Virus record (IMG/VR): IMGVR_UViG_3300028392_001307
Coordinates: 1 to 33,547 of that record
DNA length: 33,547 nucleotides
Reading direction: 5' to 3' (one strand)
Source: a virus
Shown piece after piece: positions 1-7,845 of the stretch. Each line of letters opens with the position of its first letter. Position 1 is the stretch's first letter. A program made the position numbers and the translations under genes. The notes under the pieces are model-generated. The model was not told where the DNA came from. It worked only from the letters and a program-made list of their open reading frames with translations, and did no database searches.

Positions 1-1
1 G

Positions 2-145
2 GAGAATAAAGAATGGTTGTTTGTAGAAGGTCGTTTTGTTGAAGTTGATATAGATAACGCAAAAAGACAAATTAAACAAGCATCACGCAAAGATATTGAA
101 CAGGTTGCTTTCAATCTGTTTGAAAATTTCATCAGAAAACTTTAA
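2..145 (+). CDS. C-terminal end of an unassigned protein (5' cut by window)
   Basis: An open frame runs in from the window edge and ends at TAA 143-145, giving the last 47 residues of a protein that ends ENFIRKL. The tail is charged and probably helical, with no motif I recognise. In T4-like genomes the slot before the scaffold gene holds the prohead protease gp21 or small core proteins such as gp68. The fragment could be the end of one of these, but that is positional inference only. The next gene has its own late promoter starting 4 bases after this stop. Confidence 0.5.
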   Translation, partial: ENKEWLFVEGRFVEVDIDNAKRQIKQASRKDIEQVAFNLFENFIRKL

Positions 146-148
146 TTT

Positions 149-156
149 TATAAATA
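149..156 (+). promoter_or_regulatory. Late promoter TATAAATA for gp22
   Basis: A perfect match to the T4 late promoter octamer TATAAATA. With T4 spacing (last A at about -6) transcription would start near 162, leaving a 17-base leader with a good ribosome site AAGGAG at 166-171, 7 bases before the ATG at 179. The late sigma gp55 encoded at 6224-6778 is the expected reader. Confidence 0.8.
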
Positions 157-178
157 AGAAACGATAAGGAGATTCCTA

Positions 179-1381
179 ATGTCATCAAACAAATTATTTG
201 AGGCAGCCGCAGAGATTCTTGCAGGTAGCAAGAAATCAGCATCAGCTATGCCTCCAGAAAAACTTCCAGGTCAAGTAGTTGATGCTGGTGGTCCAACACC
301 TCAGAATTATAAGAATGACGATAATTCTGCTAAAATCAACCCATCAGATGGTGCACCAGGTAATGCTCAAGCACCAACAACAAAACCTTCAAATGCTTCC
401 GCTAAAATGGAAGAAATTGAAAATTATTCTTTAGAAGAATTAAAAGAGTTTATGGTCTCTGAAGAATTTGAACAACTTGATGAGTTGTCAAAAAATACAC
501 TCAGGTCATATCTAAAAGGCAGTAGAGCTGAAAATCAAGGATCGTTAGGATCTGCCGGTCATATGTCAGATAAAGCTCGTAGTCTTGGTAGAACAGATGA
601 TGATAAAGATGATGCTAGATATCAAGGCGCCAAAAATGCAAAGAAAAGATTAAATGCAATGAAAGAAGATATTGACGCTCTCTTTGCTGACGATTCTACC
701 ATCTCAGAAGATTTCAAATCTAAAGTCTCTACAATTTTTGAAGCTCGTGTTAATGACCGTGTTACACAAATTGAAGAAGAAATTGAAACTCATTACGCTG
801 GCATGCTTGAAGAAGCAGTTCAAACCATCAAAGATGATTTAACAGAAAAAGTTGATGATTACCTCAACTATGTTATTGAACAATGGATGGAAGAAAACCA
901 AATTGCAATTGAATCTGGTTTGCGTTCTGAGATGACAGAAGAATTCATTTCAGGTTTGCGTAACTTGTTTGCAGAACATTACATTGATGTTCCTGCCGAA
1001 AAAATTGACCTCGTTAGTGAGTTAGCTACTAAAGTTGAAGAACTAGAGTCATCACTCAACGAAGAAATAGAGCGTGGTATTCAAATTAAAAAATCTTTAA
1101 TTGAATCACACAAAACTGAAATCGTTCATGTTGTTTGCGAAGGTCTCACCGCAACTCAAGTTGAAAAAATCAAATCACTCGCAGAGAGTGTTGAGTTCTC
1201 CACAGAGGAAGAATATAAAAATAAACTTGAAACCATCCGTGAGAATTATTTCCCATCTGGTACTAAACGTGCCGATGAAAATCAACTACATGAAGAATTA
1301 GGCGATGTAGAAGACAAGAAGGTGTCATCTGACCCATTTGTCAATGCAGTCGCACAAGCAATTTCTAAAACAAAACTATAA
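179..1381 (+). CDS. 22: Prohead core scaffolding protein, gp22-like
   Basis: A 400-residue, strongly acidic, largely helical protein directly upstream of the major capsid gene, as gp22 is in T4. The N-terminus is Ala/Pro/Gly-rich (residues 1-75). Residues 75-370 are Glu/Lys-rich with long predicted helices and coiled-coil character, expected of an internal scaffold. Many (L/I)-x-E tripeptides (for example in SLEELKEF near residue 84) match the T4 prohead protease consensus, and in T4 the scaffold is degraded during maturation. The ATG has an AAGGAG ribosome site and a perfect late promoter upstream. It is longer than T4 gp22 (about 270 residues). Assignment rests on position and composition more than on a catalytic motif. 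Confidence 0.85.
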   Translation: MSSNKLFEAAAEILAGSKKSASAMPPEKLPGQVVDAGGPTPQNYKNDDNSAKINPSDGAPGNAQAPTTKPSNASAKMEEIENYSLEELKEFMVSEEFEQLDELSKNTLRSYLKGSRAENQGSLGSAGHMSDKARSLGRTDDDKDDARYQGAKNAKKRLNAMKEDIDALFADDSTISEDFKSKVSTIFEARVNDRVTQIEEEIETHYAGMLEEAVQTIKDDLTEKVDDYLNYVIEQWMEENQIAIESGLRSEMTEEFISGLRNLFAEHYIDVPAEKIDLVSELATKVEELESSLNEEIERGIQIKKSLIESHKTEIVHVVCEGLTATQVEKIKSLAESVEFSTEEEYKNKLETIRENYFPSGTKRADENQLHEELGDVEDKKVSSDPFVNAVAQAISKTKL

Positions 1382-1399
1382 CAAATAGGAGATAGTATT

Positions 1400-2746
1400 A
1401 TGTATTTGTCCGAATCATTACAACAAAAATGGGCTGGCGTTCTGGATCATCCAGACATGGCCCCAATTAAAGACCCATATCGCAAGGCTGTAACTGCTGT
1501 CGTTCTTGAGAACCAAGCTGTTGAAATGCAAAAATCTGCTGGTATGCTTTACGAAGCTGGTTCACCAACCAACTTTGCTGGTACAGGCGGTTTCGGTGGC
1601 GGTTCTGCTGCTGCAGGCCCAACAGCCGGTTTTGACCCAATCTTAATCAGTTTGGTTCGCCGTTCGTTGCCTAACCTCATCGCTTATGATGTGTGCGGTG
1701 TGCAACCAATGACTGGTCCTACAGGTTTGATTTTCGCAATGCGTACTCGCTATGCTGGTCAAGCTGGTACAGAAGCATTCTACAACGAAGCAAACACTGG
1801 TTTCGCTGGTGCAAACGGTCAAGGCGCACAAGTGTCATTGACAGTTCCAGTTGATACTGCTGCTAATAACACATTCTCTGGTAACGCTGCTGCAATCGCT
1901 GCAATGACAACCGGTTCTGCTGAAGCTTTGGGTGATGGTGCCGCTGGTAACACATTCCAAGAAATGGCATTCTCTATTGAGAAAGTTACTGTAACTGCAA
2001 AGACTCGTGCTTTGAAAGCAGAATACTCAATGGAACTTGCACAAGACTTGAAAGCTGTTCACGGTCTAGATGCAGAAACAGAATTGGCAAACATTCTCTC
2101 TACTGAGATTCTTGCTGAAATTAACCGTGAAGTTATCCGTACAATCTATGGTGTTGCTAAATTAGGCGCACAAGCAGGTACAACTACTCGTGGTACTTTT
2201 GACCTTGACACCGATTCTAATGGTCGTTGGATGGTTGAGAAGATTAAAGGTCTTGCTTTCCAAATTGAACGTGAAGCTAATACTATTGCTAAGACAACAC
2301 GTCGTGGTAAAGGTAATATCATCATCGTTTCTTCAGATGTTGCATCTGCATTTGCGATGGCTGGTATCCTTGACTACAACTCTGCTTTGCAGTCACAAGT
2401 TAACTTGACAGTTGACGATACAGGTAACACATTTGCTGGTACTATGTTCGGTCGTATCAAAGTGTACATTGATCCATATGCACAAACATCTTCAACCAAC
2501 GAATTCGCTGTTGTTGGTTACAAAGGTACCAATGCATATGACGCAGGTATTTTCTACTGCCCATATGTACCACTACAGATGGTCCGTGCCGTTGATACTG
2601 GTACATTCCAACCAAAAATTGGATTCAAGACTCGTTACGGCCTCGTTGCAAACCCATTTGCAGAAGGCACAACTCAAGGTCTTGGCGCATTGAATGTTCA
2701 AGCAAACAACTACTATCGTAGTTTCCGTATTGCTAACATCATGTAA
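1400..2746 (+). CDS. 23: Major capsid protein, gp23-like
   Basis: A 448-residue protein of the T4 gp23 family, which forms the hexamers of the HK97-fold head. The N-terminus begins MYLSESLQQKWAGVLDH, typical of marine gp23 proteins, and is followed by the conserved SLVRRSLPNLIAYDVCGVQP region (about residues 85-105). Residues 50-52 (LYE) before AGSPT match the (L/I)-x-E site of the T4 prohead protease, so maturation probably removes the first 52 residues; T4 cuts gp23 after residue 65. Codon use is richer in C- and G-ending codons than neighbouring genes, as expected for the most abundant virion protein. Ribosome site AGGAG lies at 1387-1391. It is probably co-transcribed with gp22 from the promoter at 149 and ends at the terminator at 2772. 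Confidence 0.96.
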   Translation: MYLSESLQQKWAGVLDHPDMAPIKDPYRKAVTAVVLENQAVEMQKSAGMLYEAGSPTNFAGTGGFGGGSAAAGPTAGFDPILISLVRRSLPNLIAYDVCGVQPMTGPTGLIFAMRTRYAGQAGTEAFYNEANTGFAGANGQGAQVSLTVPVDTAANNTFSGNAAAIAAMTTGSAEALGDGAAGNTFQEMAFSIEKVTVTAKTRALKAEYSMELAQDLKAVHGLDAETELANILSTEILAEINREVIRTIYGVAKLGAQAGTTTRGTFDLDTDSNGRWMVEKIKGLAFQIEREANTIAKTTRRGKGNIIIVSSDVASAFAMAGILDYNSALQSQVNLTVDDTGNTFAGTMFGRIKVYIDPYAQTSSTNEFAVVGYKGTNAYDAGIFYCPYVPLQMVRAVDTGTFQPKIGFKTRYGLVANPFAEGTTQGLGALNVQANNYYRSFRIANIM

Positions 2747-2771
2747 TTAAAACTCCATAAAGAGAGTTCTT

Positions 2772-2800
2772 AAAGAGGCACTTCGGTGCCTCTTTTTTTT
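2772..2800 (+). terminator. Rho-independent terminator after gp23
   Basis: A 10-bp perfect stem (AAAGAGGCAC 2772-2781 with GTGCCTCTTT 2786-2795) is closed by a UUCG tetraloop and runs into eight T residues at 2793-2800. It separates the capsid transcript from the gp3 late promoter that starts 6 bases downstream. Confidence 0.95.
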
Positions 2801-2805
2801 GGCTA

Positions 2806-2813
2806 TATAAATA
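2806..2813 (+). promoter_or_regulatory. Late promoter TATAAATA for gp3 (leaderless geometry)
   Basis: Perfect T4-type late octamer right after the gp23 terminator. With T4 spacing (-13 to -6), +1 falls at about 2819, the A of the gp3 ATG, so the transcript would carry little or no 5' leader. Confidence 0.8.
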
Positions 2814-2818
2814 CCAAT

Positions 2819-3364
2819 ATGAGCGCACTAAACAGAAACCCTAAAAATCCAAATTACTTACACCCTAATAAGTTTCAATTAAACTTTTCTAGGTTGCCTA
2901 ATATACAGTATTTTTGTCAAACTGTAACTGTACCTGGTATTTCGTTATCAGAAATTCCACAAAATACACCTTTCGTAGACTTGTATAAACCAGGTGAAAA
3001 GGCAATTTATGATTTATTGAATGTTACTTTTTTGGTTGACGAAGCTTTAAAATCTTGGTTAGAAGTTCACGACTGGATTCGTGGTATGACTTTTCCAACA
3101 AACTTTAAAGAGTATGAAAATTTAGGTCTATTAAGTAAAACTGCTGGCATACGCCAAGCATCTGGTCTTGCACCACAATATTCTGATGCAACTCTAACAT
3201 TACTTTCATCGGCAAATAATCCAATTTTTAGATTTAAATTCTTTGATGTATTCCCTACCAGCGTGTCTTCATTTCCAATGTCTACAACTGATAGTCCAGA
3301 TACAACCATTACTGCCGATGCAACCTTCAGATATTCCTATTTTAATGTTGACAAAATAATTTAA
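2819..3364 (+). CDS. 3: Tail completion and sheath stabilizer protein, gp3-like
   Basis: A 181-residue protein, close to T4 gp3 (176 residues), which caps the tail tube and sheath before head joining. Shared signatures from memory of T4 gp3 are a VPGI motif near residue 42, the segment VTFLVDEALKSWLEVHDWIR (T4 has IVRFIVDENLKSWIGMYEWM) and a C-terminal YSYFNVDK resembling YTYFQVEK. The same fold occurs in tail-tube gp19 and initiator gp54, which are the alternatives. I chose ATG 2819: an in-frame GTG at 2786 would start inside the terminator and upstream of the late promoter. No Shine-Dalgarno sequence precedes ATG 2819. In other T4-like marine phages gp3 likewise sits between gp23 and uvsY. 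Confidence 0.8.
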   Translation: MSALNRNPKNPNYLHPNKFQLNFSRLPNIQYFCQTVTVPGISLSEIPQNTPFVDLYKPGEKAIYDLLNVTFLVDEALKSWLEVHDWIRGMTFPTNFKEYENLGLLSKTAGIRQASGLAPQYSDATLTLLSSANNPIFRFKFFDVFPTSVSSFPMSTTDSPDTTITADATFRYSYFNVDKII

Positions 3365-3376
3365 CTGTGATATACT
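3348..3376 (+). promoter_or_regulatory. Host-type promoter for uvsY-uvsW
   Basis: TTGACA (3348-3353), 17-bp spacer, TATACT (3371-3376) with TG at 3368-3369, so also an extended -10. It overlaps the end of gp3. The expected start is near 3383, immediately at the AGGAGG ribosome site (3383-3388) of uvsY, so the leader is very short. Confidence 0.8.
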
Positions 3377-3395
3377 CCTTCTAGGAGGATTTGGT

Positions 3396-3830
3396 ATGAC
3401 TAAACTTGATGAATTATTAAATATGTGGGCAAAAGATTCTGTTATTGATAGAACAGAACCTGGCAAAGAACTAATCAATATACCCCAATTACATAGTAAG
3501 TATTTGAATGTACTTTCACGGCATCGTTTGCTTGCGAAAGAGGCTGAGTTCAAGTATAACAGAATGAAGAAGGTTAAGTGGGAATATTATACTGGTAAAT
3601 TAGATGATGACCAACTACAACACCACGGTTGGGAACCATTTCCGTTTGTATTGAAATCCGAGATTACTACATACTTTGAGAGTGATGAAGATTTAAACAG
3701 ACTGACTGCACAGAAGATGTTGCATGAGGAAATTGTTGATGTGTGCCAAAGTATACTTAAAGAATTGAATTCACGAACATTTCAACTTCGTGATTTTATA
3801 GCATGGGAAAGATTTATTCAAGGTGTTTGA
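3396..3830 (+). CDS. uvsY: Recombination mediator UvsY
   Basis: A 144-residue protein of UvsY size (T4: 137) placed directly before uvsW. UvsY helps load the UvsX recombinase onto gp32-coated single-stranded DNA. Recognisable elements are an N-terminal helix with FID-like residues (DSVIDRTEP, T4 KDVFIDSTK), the YLNVLSRHRLLAKEAE segment (T4 KWLNKHSSIKKEM), a Lys-rich stretch then the DYYSG-like EYYTGKLDDD (about residues 65-71), and a C-terminal helix resembling T4 SRGFAIKHIQDMRAFE (here SRTFQLRDFIAWERF). Strong AGGAGG ribosome site. The last 8 bases overlap uvsW. Confidence 0.9.
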   Translation: MTKLDELLNMWAKDSVIDRTEPGKELINIPQLHSKYLNVLSRHRLLAKEAEFKYNRMKKVKWEYYTGKLDDDQLQHHGWEPFPFVLKSEITTYFESDEDLNRLTAQKMLHEEIVDVCQSILKELNSRTFQLRDFIAWERFIQGV

Positions 3831-5286
3831 TATTAGATTAGAGAAAGTTGATGAAGCTTATATTCGTGTTCATTGTGAAAGAAACATAGCTCAAGAACTT
3901 TCTGATTATTTTACTTTCTATGTGCCTGGTCACCAATTTACTCCTGCATTTAAAGCAAGGTATTGGGATGGTAAAATAAGGTTATTAGATTTAAGAACCA
4001 TGGTAATATATCATGGTCTTGTTTTGTATATTGGTAAATTTTGTGAAGAAAGAAAATATACATTTGAGATAGATACAAATGTAAATGTTACTGAAGAATA
4101 CTCTGTTGTTGAAGCTACAGAGTTTATTAAAACATTAAATATACCACATGAAATTAGAGACTATCAATTAAAGTCTTTCATTCATGCTGTTCGTAATAAA
4201 CGATTGCTGTTGCTATCACCAACAGCATCAGGTAAATCTTTGATACTGTATTGTATCATTCGCCATTTGCAAATAGAAAATATAAAAGGTCTGTTAATTG
4301 TACCAACAACTTCTTTAGTTGAACAGATGTACAAAGATTTTGCAGATTATGGTTATGATTCAGAACAGTATTGTCACCGTCAATATTCCGGTAAAGAGAA
4401 ACATACAAACAAGTTTCTAACCATCACTACATGGCAATCAATCTACAAAAACGAAAAAGAATACTTTGAACAATTTGATTTTGTTGTTGGTGACGAAGCA
4501 CACCAATTCAAAGCCAAATCACTTGCAACTATTCTATCTGGTTGTACCAATGCAGGTTATCGTATTGGTTGTACAGGTACACTTGATGGTACTCAAACAC
4601 ATCGGTTAGTATTAGAAGGTTTATTTGGTCCAGTATATCAAGCAACAACAACAAAAGAATTGATGGATGATAAACATCTTGCAGAGTTTAAAATTAAATG
4701 TTTGATATTAAAATACCCTGACAACATATGCAAACAGTCTAGAGATTGGGATTACAATACAGAGGTGGATTATATTGTCCTAAATAAAGCAAGAAATGAG
4801 TTTATTAAAAATCTTGTCTTGTCACTTGAAGGTAATACACTTGTGTTATTCCAGTTTGTAGAAAAACATGGTAAAAACTTACACGCAATTATTAAAGAAC
4901 ACACGAAAAATAGGCATGTGTTTTTTGTATTTGGCGGAACTGATGTTGAAGTTCGGGAATCAGTTCGTGCAATTACTGAAAAAGAAAAGGACGCTATTAT
5001 TGTGGCTTCTTATGGCACCTTTTCTACTGGCGTTAACATTAGGAACTTACACAATATTGTTTTTGCTTCTCCTTCAAAGTCTAGGATTAGGAATCTACAA
5101 TCTATAGGTAGAGGACTTAGAATAGGTGATAACAAACAAGAGGCAACTCTATTTGATATTGCAGATGATTTTAGAGCAGGCAAACATACCAATTACACAT
5201 TGAAACATTTCGTTGAACGTGTTAAAATATACGATGAAGAGAAATTCAAATATAAATTTTATAACATAGACCTAAAAAATGGATAA
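3823..5286 (+). CDS. uvsW: DNA/RNA helicase UvsW
   Basis: A 487-residue superfamily 2 helicase, close to T4 UvsW (about 500 residues), which reverses replication forks, unwinds R-loops and branch-migrates recombination intermediates. The small N-terminal domain ends in RYWDGKIRLLD (47-56), matching T4 NWDGRIRLLD. It is followed by motif I SPTASGKS (132-139), the DEAH box (224-227), motif III-like TGTLDGT and motif VI QSIGRGLR. The start is GTG at 3823, inside the end of uvsY, so translation is probably coupled. An ATG start in this frame at the right distance is absent. Confidence 0.95.
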   Translation: MFDIRLEKVDEAYIRVHCERNIAQELSDYFTFYVPGHQFTPAFKARYWDGKIRLLDLRTMVIYHGLVLYIGKFCEERKYTFEIDTNVNVTEEYSVVEATEFIKTLNIPHEIRDYQLKSFIHAVRNKRLLLLSPTASGKSLILYCIIRHLQIENIKGLLIVPTTSLVEQMYKDFADYGYDSEQYCHRQYSGKEKHTNKFLTITTWQSIYKNEKEYFEQFDFVVGDEAHQFKAKSLATILSGCTNAGYRIGCTGTLDGTQTHRLVLEGLFGPVYQATTTKELMDDKHLAEFKIKCLILKYPDNICKQSRDWDYNTEVDYIVLNKARNEFIKNLVLSLEGNTLVLFQFVEKHGKNLHAIIKEHTKNRHVFFVFGGTDVEVRESVRAITEKEKDAIIVASYGTFSTGVNIRNLHNIVFASPSKSRIRNLQSIGRGLRIGDNKQEATLFDIADDFRAGKHTNYTLKHFVERVKIYDEEKFKYKFYNIDLKNG

Positions 5287-5704
5287 TATAAAAATTATAA
5301 GACTACAATCTGGTGAAGATATAATTGGTAATTATAACAAAGACGAACACTCTGGTGTTATTATTGTTAATAGACCAATGACATTATTCTTTAAAAGATT
5401 ATCAATGAATAGAACCGTTATGATGATGGGACCTTGGTTGCCAGTTGAACTGATACAAGATAATTCAGCAGAGTTATACACAAAAGATATTCTGACTGTA
5501 ATATCACCAAAAGAATCTATGGTGAGTTACTATATCAATGCAGCTGATGATATGGAAACTACTTTGAAAGAAAATGGTTCAAACATTGAGGCATCATTAA
5601 CTAATTATGACCAAGATGATGATGACGAGGAAGATGATGAAGAAGAAGATGATGAGATTTTAGAGATGTTGAAAACTCAAACTAGTGGAAAAACTTTTCA
5701 TTAA
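5279..5704 (+). CDS. Small conserved protein, possible Sm-like fold with acidic tail
   Basis: A 141-residue protein overlapping the end of uvsW by 8 bases. Residues 1-95 look like an all-beta Sm/LSm-type barrel: an opening IKIIRLQSGEDIIGNY resembling the Sm1 strand pattern, then alternating hydrophobic strands around RPMTLFFKR and MMMGPWLPVEL. The C-terminal third is low complexity, with a run of about 17 residues almost all Asp/Glu (113-129). I have seen similar proteins beside uvsW in T4-like marine phages, where they are unassigned. RNA binding is inference from the fold guess; the acidic tail could instead mimic nucleic acid or bind a basic partner. Confidence 0.75.
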   Translation: MDNIKIIRLQSGEDIIGNYNKDEHSGVIIVNRPMTLFFKRLSMNRTVMMMGPWLPVELIQDNSAELYTKDILTVISPKESMVSYYINAADDMETTLKENGSNIEASLTNYDQDDDDEEDDEEEDDEILEMLKTQTSGKTFH

Positions 5705-6111
5705 TGGATTATAATGATGAAAATTTGAAGATAGTGAGTCAAGCTATCAGAAACAATCTGACACCAGATTTGTTACCAAAGAAATGGGTTCAACACAACG
5801 CAAGTAACCCAATGTTTGGTCATTGCCATAACGCATCAGGATGTTTACAAAGAATATTTGGAACAAAGAATATTAAAATGTATCGTGCCTTAGATAATGA
5901 AGGCATATATCATTGGTGGGTAATTGACTTGAATGGAAAATTGATTGATTTAACTTCTGAACAGTATACATCAACAGGCAGAACTCCTCCGCATGATGCA
6001 GGAACAAAAGCTTCTATTCTTGGGTTTGATTATAGAAAAAGAGTGAATGAACTGGCAGAGAGAGTAAGCAAGGAAGTTAATTCTGATTTAGGAATATTTA
6101 ATTATTCTTGA
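5704..6111 (+). CDS. Possible cysteine-hydrolase-like protein (Cys-His-Asp arrangement)
   Basis: A 135-residue protein whose ATG overlaps the upstream stop (TAATG). It has a Cys in FGHCHNASGC (Cys41, preceded by His40), then His70 in YHWWVID and Asp75 or Asp82 in LIDLTSEQY. That order, with Cys at a helix start and His on a strand followed by an acidic residue, resembles small papain/transglutaminase-like families such as YunG. No signal peptide or membrane segment is visible, so it would act in the cytoplasm. The family link is a visual guess. Position between uvsW and the gp55 promoter suggests expression with the recombination genes. Confidence 0.7.
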   Translation: MDYNDENLKIVSQAIRNNLTPDLLPKKWVQHNASNPMFGHCHNASGCLQRIFGTKNIKMYRALDNEGIYHWWVIDLNGKLIDLTSEQYTSTGRTPPHDAGTKASILGFDYRKRVNELAERVSKEVNSDLGIFNYS

Positions 6112-6185
6112 AACGGAACACCGCTATGATAACACGATTGAAAATATGTGTCAAGCATTATTTGAGGTAAATGTGAAAATAAGCT

Positions 6186-6214
6186 TTGCTTTATTGGAAT
6201 GGATATGTTAAAAT
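6186..6214 (+). promoter_or_regulatory. Host-type promoter for gp55-gp47-gp46
   Basis: TTGCTT (6186-6191), 17-bp spacer, TAAAAT (6209-6214) with TG at 6206-6207. It lies in the 112-base gap before gp55, which holds nothing else I can support. Expected start is about 6221, very close to the ATG at 6224; the sequence just upstream of that ATG (GAATATTATG) has no strong ribosome site. Confidence 0.55.
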
Positions 6215-6223
6215 GAGAATATT

Positions 6224-6778
6224 ATGACTAAGAAACACTATGTAAATAACGCTGATTTCCTTACAGCACTTATTGAATATCGTTCTAACTGCGATATTGC
6301 CAAAACAGAAGGTAAAGAAGACCCACGCATACCAAACTATATTGGTGAATGCTTTCTAAAGATTGCAGAACATCTATCACGCAAGCCTAACTTTGTATCA
6401 TACTCTTTCCGAGATGAGATGATTGCTGACGGCATTGAAAATTGTTTAATGTATTTCCGTAACTTTGATCCTGCCAAATCAAAGAACCCATTTGCATACT
6501 TCACTCAAATCATTTACTTTGCCTTTCTACGCCGTATTATGAAAGAGAAAAAACAACTCTATGTCAAGTACAAGGCAACTCAACAGTTTGGTATATTTGA
6601 TTCAGGTGAGATGTATGAAGATGCTGAAGGTAATATGAAGCAGTTTGAACTGTATGATAACATATCAGAATTCATTGAAAACTTTGAAGAGAGCCGAGAA
6701 AAGAAAAAGAAAGTTAAAGTAAAAGGCCTTGAAAAATTTATTGAACCAACCGATTTAGATATTCCCAAAGAACTATGA
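6224..6778 (+). CDS. 55: Late-transcription sigma factor gp55
   Basis: A 184-residue protein matching T4 gp55 (185 residues), the minimal sigma factor that directs host RNA polymerase to TATAAATA late promoters. The N-terminal YVNNADFLTALIEYR corresponds to T4 YVNNKELLQAIIDWK. The sigma region-2-like core is DEMIADGIENC then FDPAKSKNPFAYFTQ (64-95; T4 QEMIADGIEAS, FDETKYKNPHAYITQ). The C-terminus has a hydrophobic-acidic patch (GLEKFIEP) at the place where T4 gp55 has its sliding-clamp-binding SLDFLYE. Three perfect late promoters in this window are its likely targets. ATGA overlap with gp47. Confidence 0.95.
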   Translation: MTKKHYVNNADFLTALIEYRSNCDIAKTEGKEDPRIPNYIGECFLKIAEHLSRKPNFVSYSFRDEMIADGIENCLMYFRNFDPAKSKNPFAYFTQIIYFAFLRRIMKEKKQLYVKYKATQQFGIFDSGEMYEDAEGNMKQFELYDNISEFIENFEESREKKKKVKVKGLEKFIEPTDLDIPKEL

Positions 6779-7845
6779 AGATTTGTATTCTAGGTGATAC
6801 GCATTTTGGTATGCGTGGTGATTCATTAGAGTTTCACCGTTATTGTAAGAAGTTTTATGATGATGTATTTTTTCCGTATCTAATCAAAAATAAGATTGAT
6901 ACGGTTTTTCAACTTGGTGATTTGTTTGACCGCAGAAAGTTTATTAACTTTAATTCACTATACCTGTGTCGCAAATACTTCTTTAATAAACTCCGTGATA
7001 ACAACATTACACTTCATACATTACTTGGTAACCATGATGTTGCATTTAAGAATACACTTGAAGTAAACTCTACCTCTTTACTATTACAAGAATATGAAAA
7101 CATTAAAATCTATGATGAGTTTGATTCGGTATCATTTGATGGTGTGGGAATTGATATTGTACCTTGGCTTTGCGCTGATAATCAAGAAGAAATCTTTACG
7201 CAAATAAAAAATAGTACTTATCAAATTTGCTTTGGGCATTTTGAGATTGATGGGTTTGAAATGGATCGTGGCAATATTTGTCATGGTGGTATTGACAAAC
7301 AACCATTAAACAAGTATGATATGGTCTTGACAGGACATTTTCATCATAAATCAAATGATGGACATATCTACTATGTTGGTACGCCTGGTGAAATGACTTG
7401 GGCTGATTATAATGACCCAAGAGGATTTCATATCTTTGATACGAATACTCGTGAATTGGAATTTATACAAAACCCTTATCGTATGTTTCATAAGTTATCT
7501 TATGATGATGGTGAACAAGATTTTGAGTTTTGGAAGTCATACGATTTCACTCCGTTGAAAGATACATATGTGAAGGTAATTGTTGTTAACAAACAAAATC
7601 CATACTTATTTGATAATGTGATAGATAATCTTTATAAGGCAGGTGTGTCTGATATATCTATTGTTGAAGATTTTACAGATATAACAATTGAAGATGACCA
7701 AGATTTGGTTAATCAAGCTGAAGATACGATGACTATCCTTGGAAAATATATTGACAATTTGACTTTGAATGTTGAGAGTGATAAATTAAAATCTCTGATG
7801 AGAGAACTCTACATTGAGGCATTGAATACAGAAACTACTGAATGA
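6775..7845 (+). CDS. 47: Recombination nuclease subunit gp47 (Mre11/SbcD-like)
   Basis: A 356-residue calcineurin-like phosphoesterase, near the length of T4 gp47 (339). Metal-binding motifs occur in family order: GDTHFG (Asp8, His10), QLGDLFDRR (Asp49), LLGNHDV (Asn86, His87), CFGHFEIDG and TGHFHHK. With gp46 it forms the complex that resects double-strand ends for recombination-dependent replication. The start is fixed by ATGA overlap with gp55, and the gene end overlaps gp46 the same way, so the three are translationally coupled. Confidence 0.96.
   Translation: MKICILGDTHFGMRGDSLEFHRYCKKFYDDVFFPYLIKNKIDTVFQLGDLFDRRKFINFNSLYLCRKYFFNKLRDNNITLHTLLGNHDVAFKNTLEVNSTSLLLQEYENIKIYDEFDSVSFDGVGIDIVPWLCADNQEEIFTQIKNSTYQICFGHFEIDGFEMDRGNICHGGIDKQPLNKYDMVLTGHFHHKSNDGHIYYVGTPGEMTWADYNDPRGFHIFDTNTRELEFIQNPYRMFHKLSYDDGEQDFEFWKSYDFTPLKDTYVKVIVVNKQNPYLFDNVIDNLYKAGVSDISIVEDFTDITIEDDQDLVNQAEDTMTILGKYIDNLTLNVESDKLKSLMRELYIEALNTETTE

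Noticed and set aside
1643-1831. Antisense open frames, for example opposite gp23 and many other genes
   Set aside because: They lie opposite well-supported genes, lack ribosome sites and promoters, and give low-complexity or Ser/Leu-rich peptides typical of reverse-complement reading.
2786-2818. In-frame GTG upstream of gp3 giving an 11-residue extension
   Set aside because: It lies in the terminator stem and upstream of the late promoter, so it would not be in the gp3 transcript.
6112-6223. A small gene in the gap before gp55
   Set aside because: The only ATG frame (6127) has 14 codons and no ribosome site; the gap is explained by the promoter.
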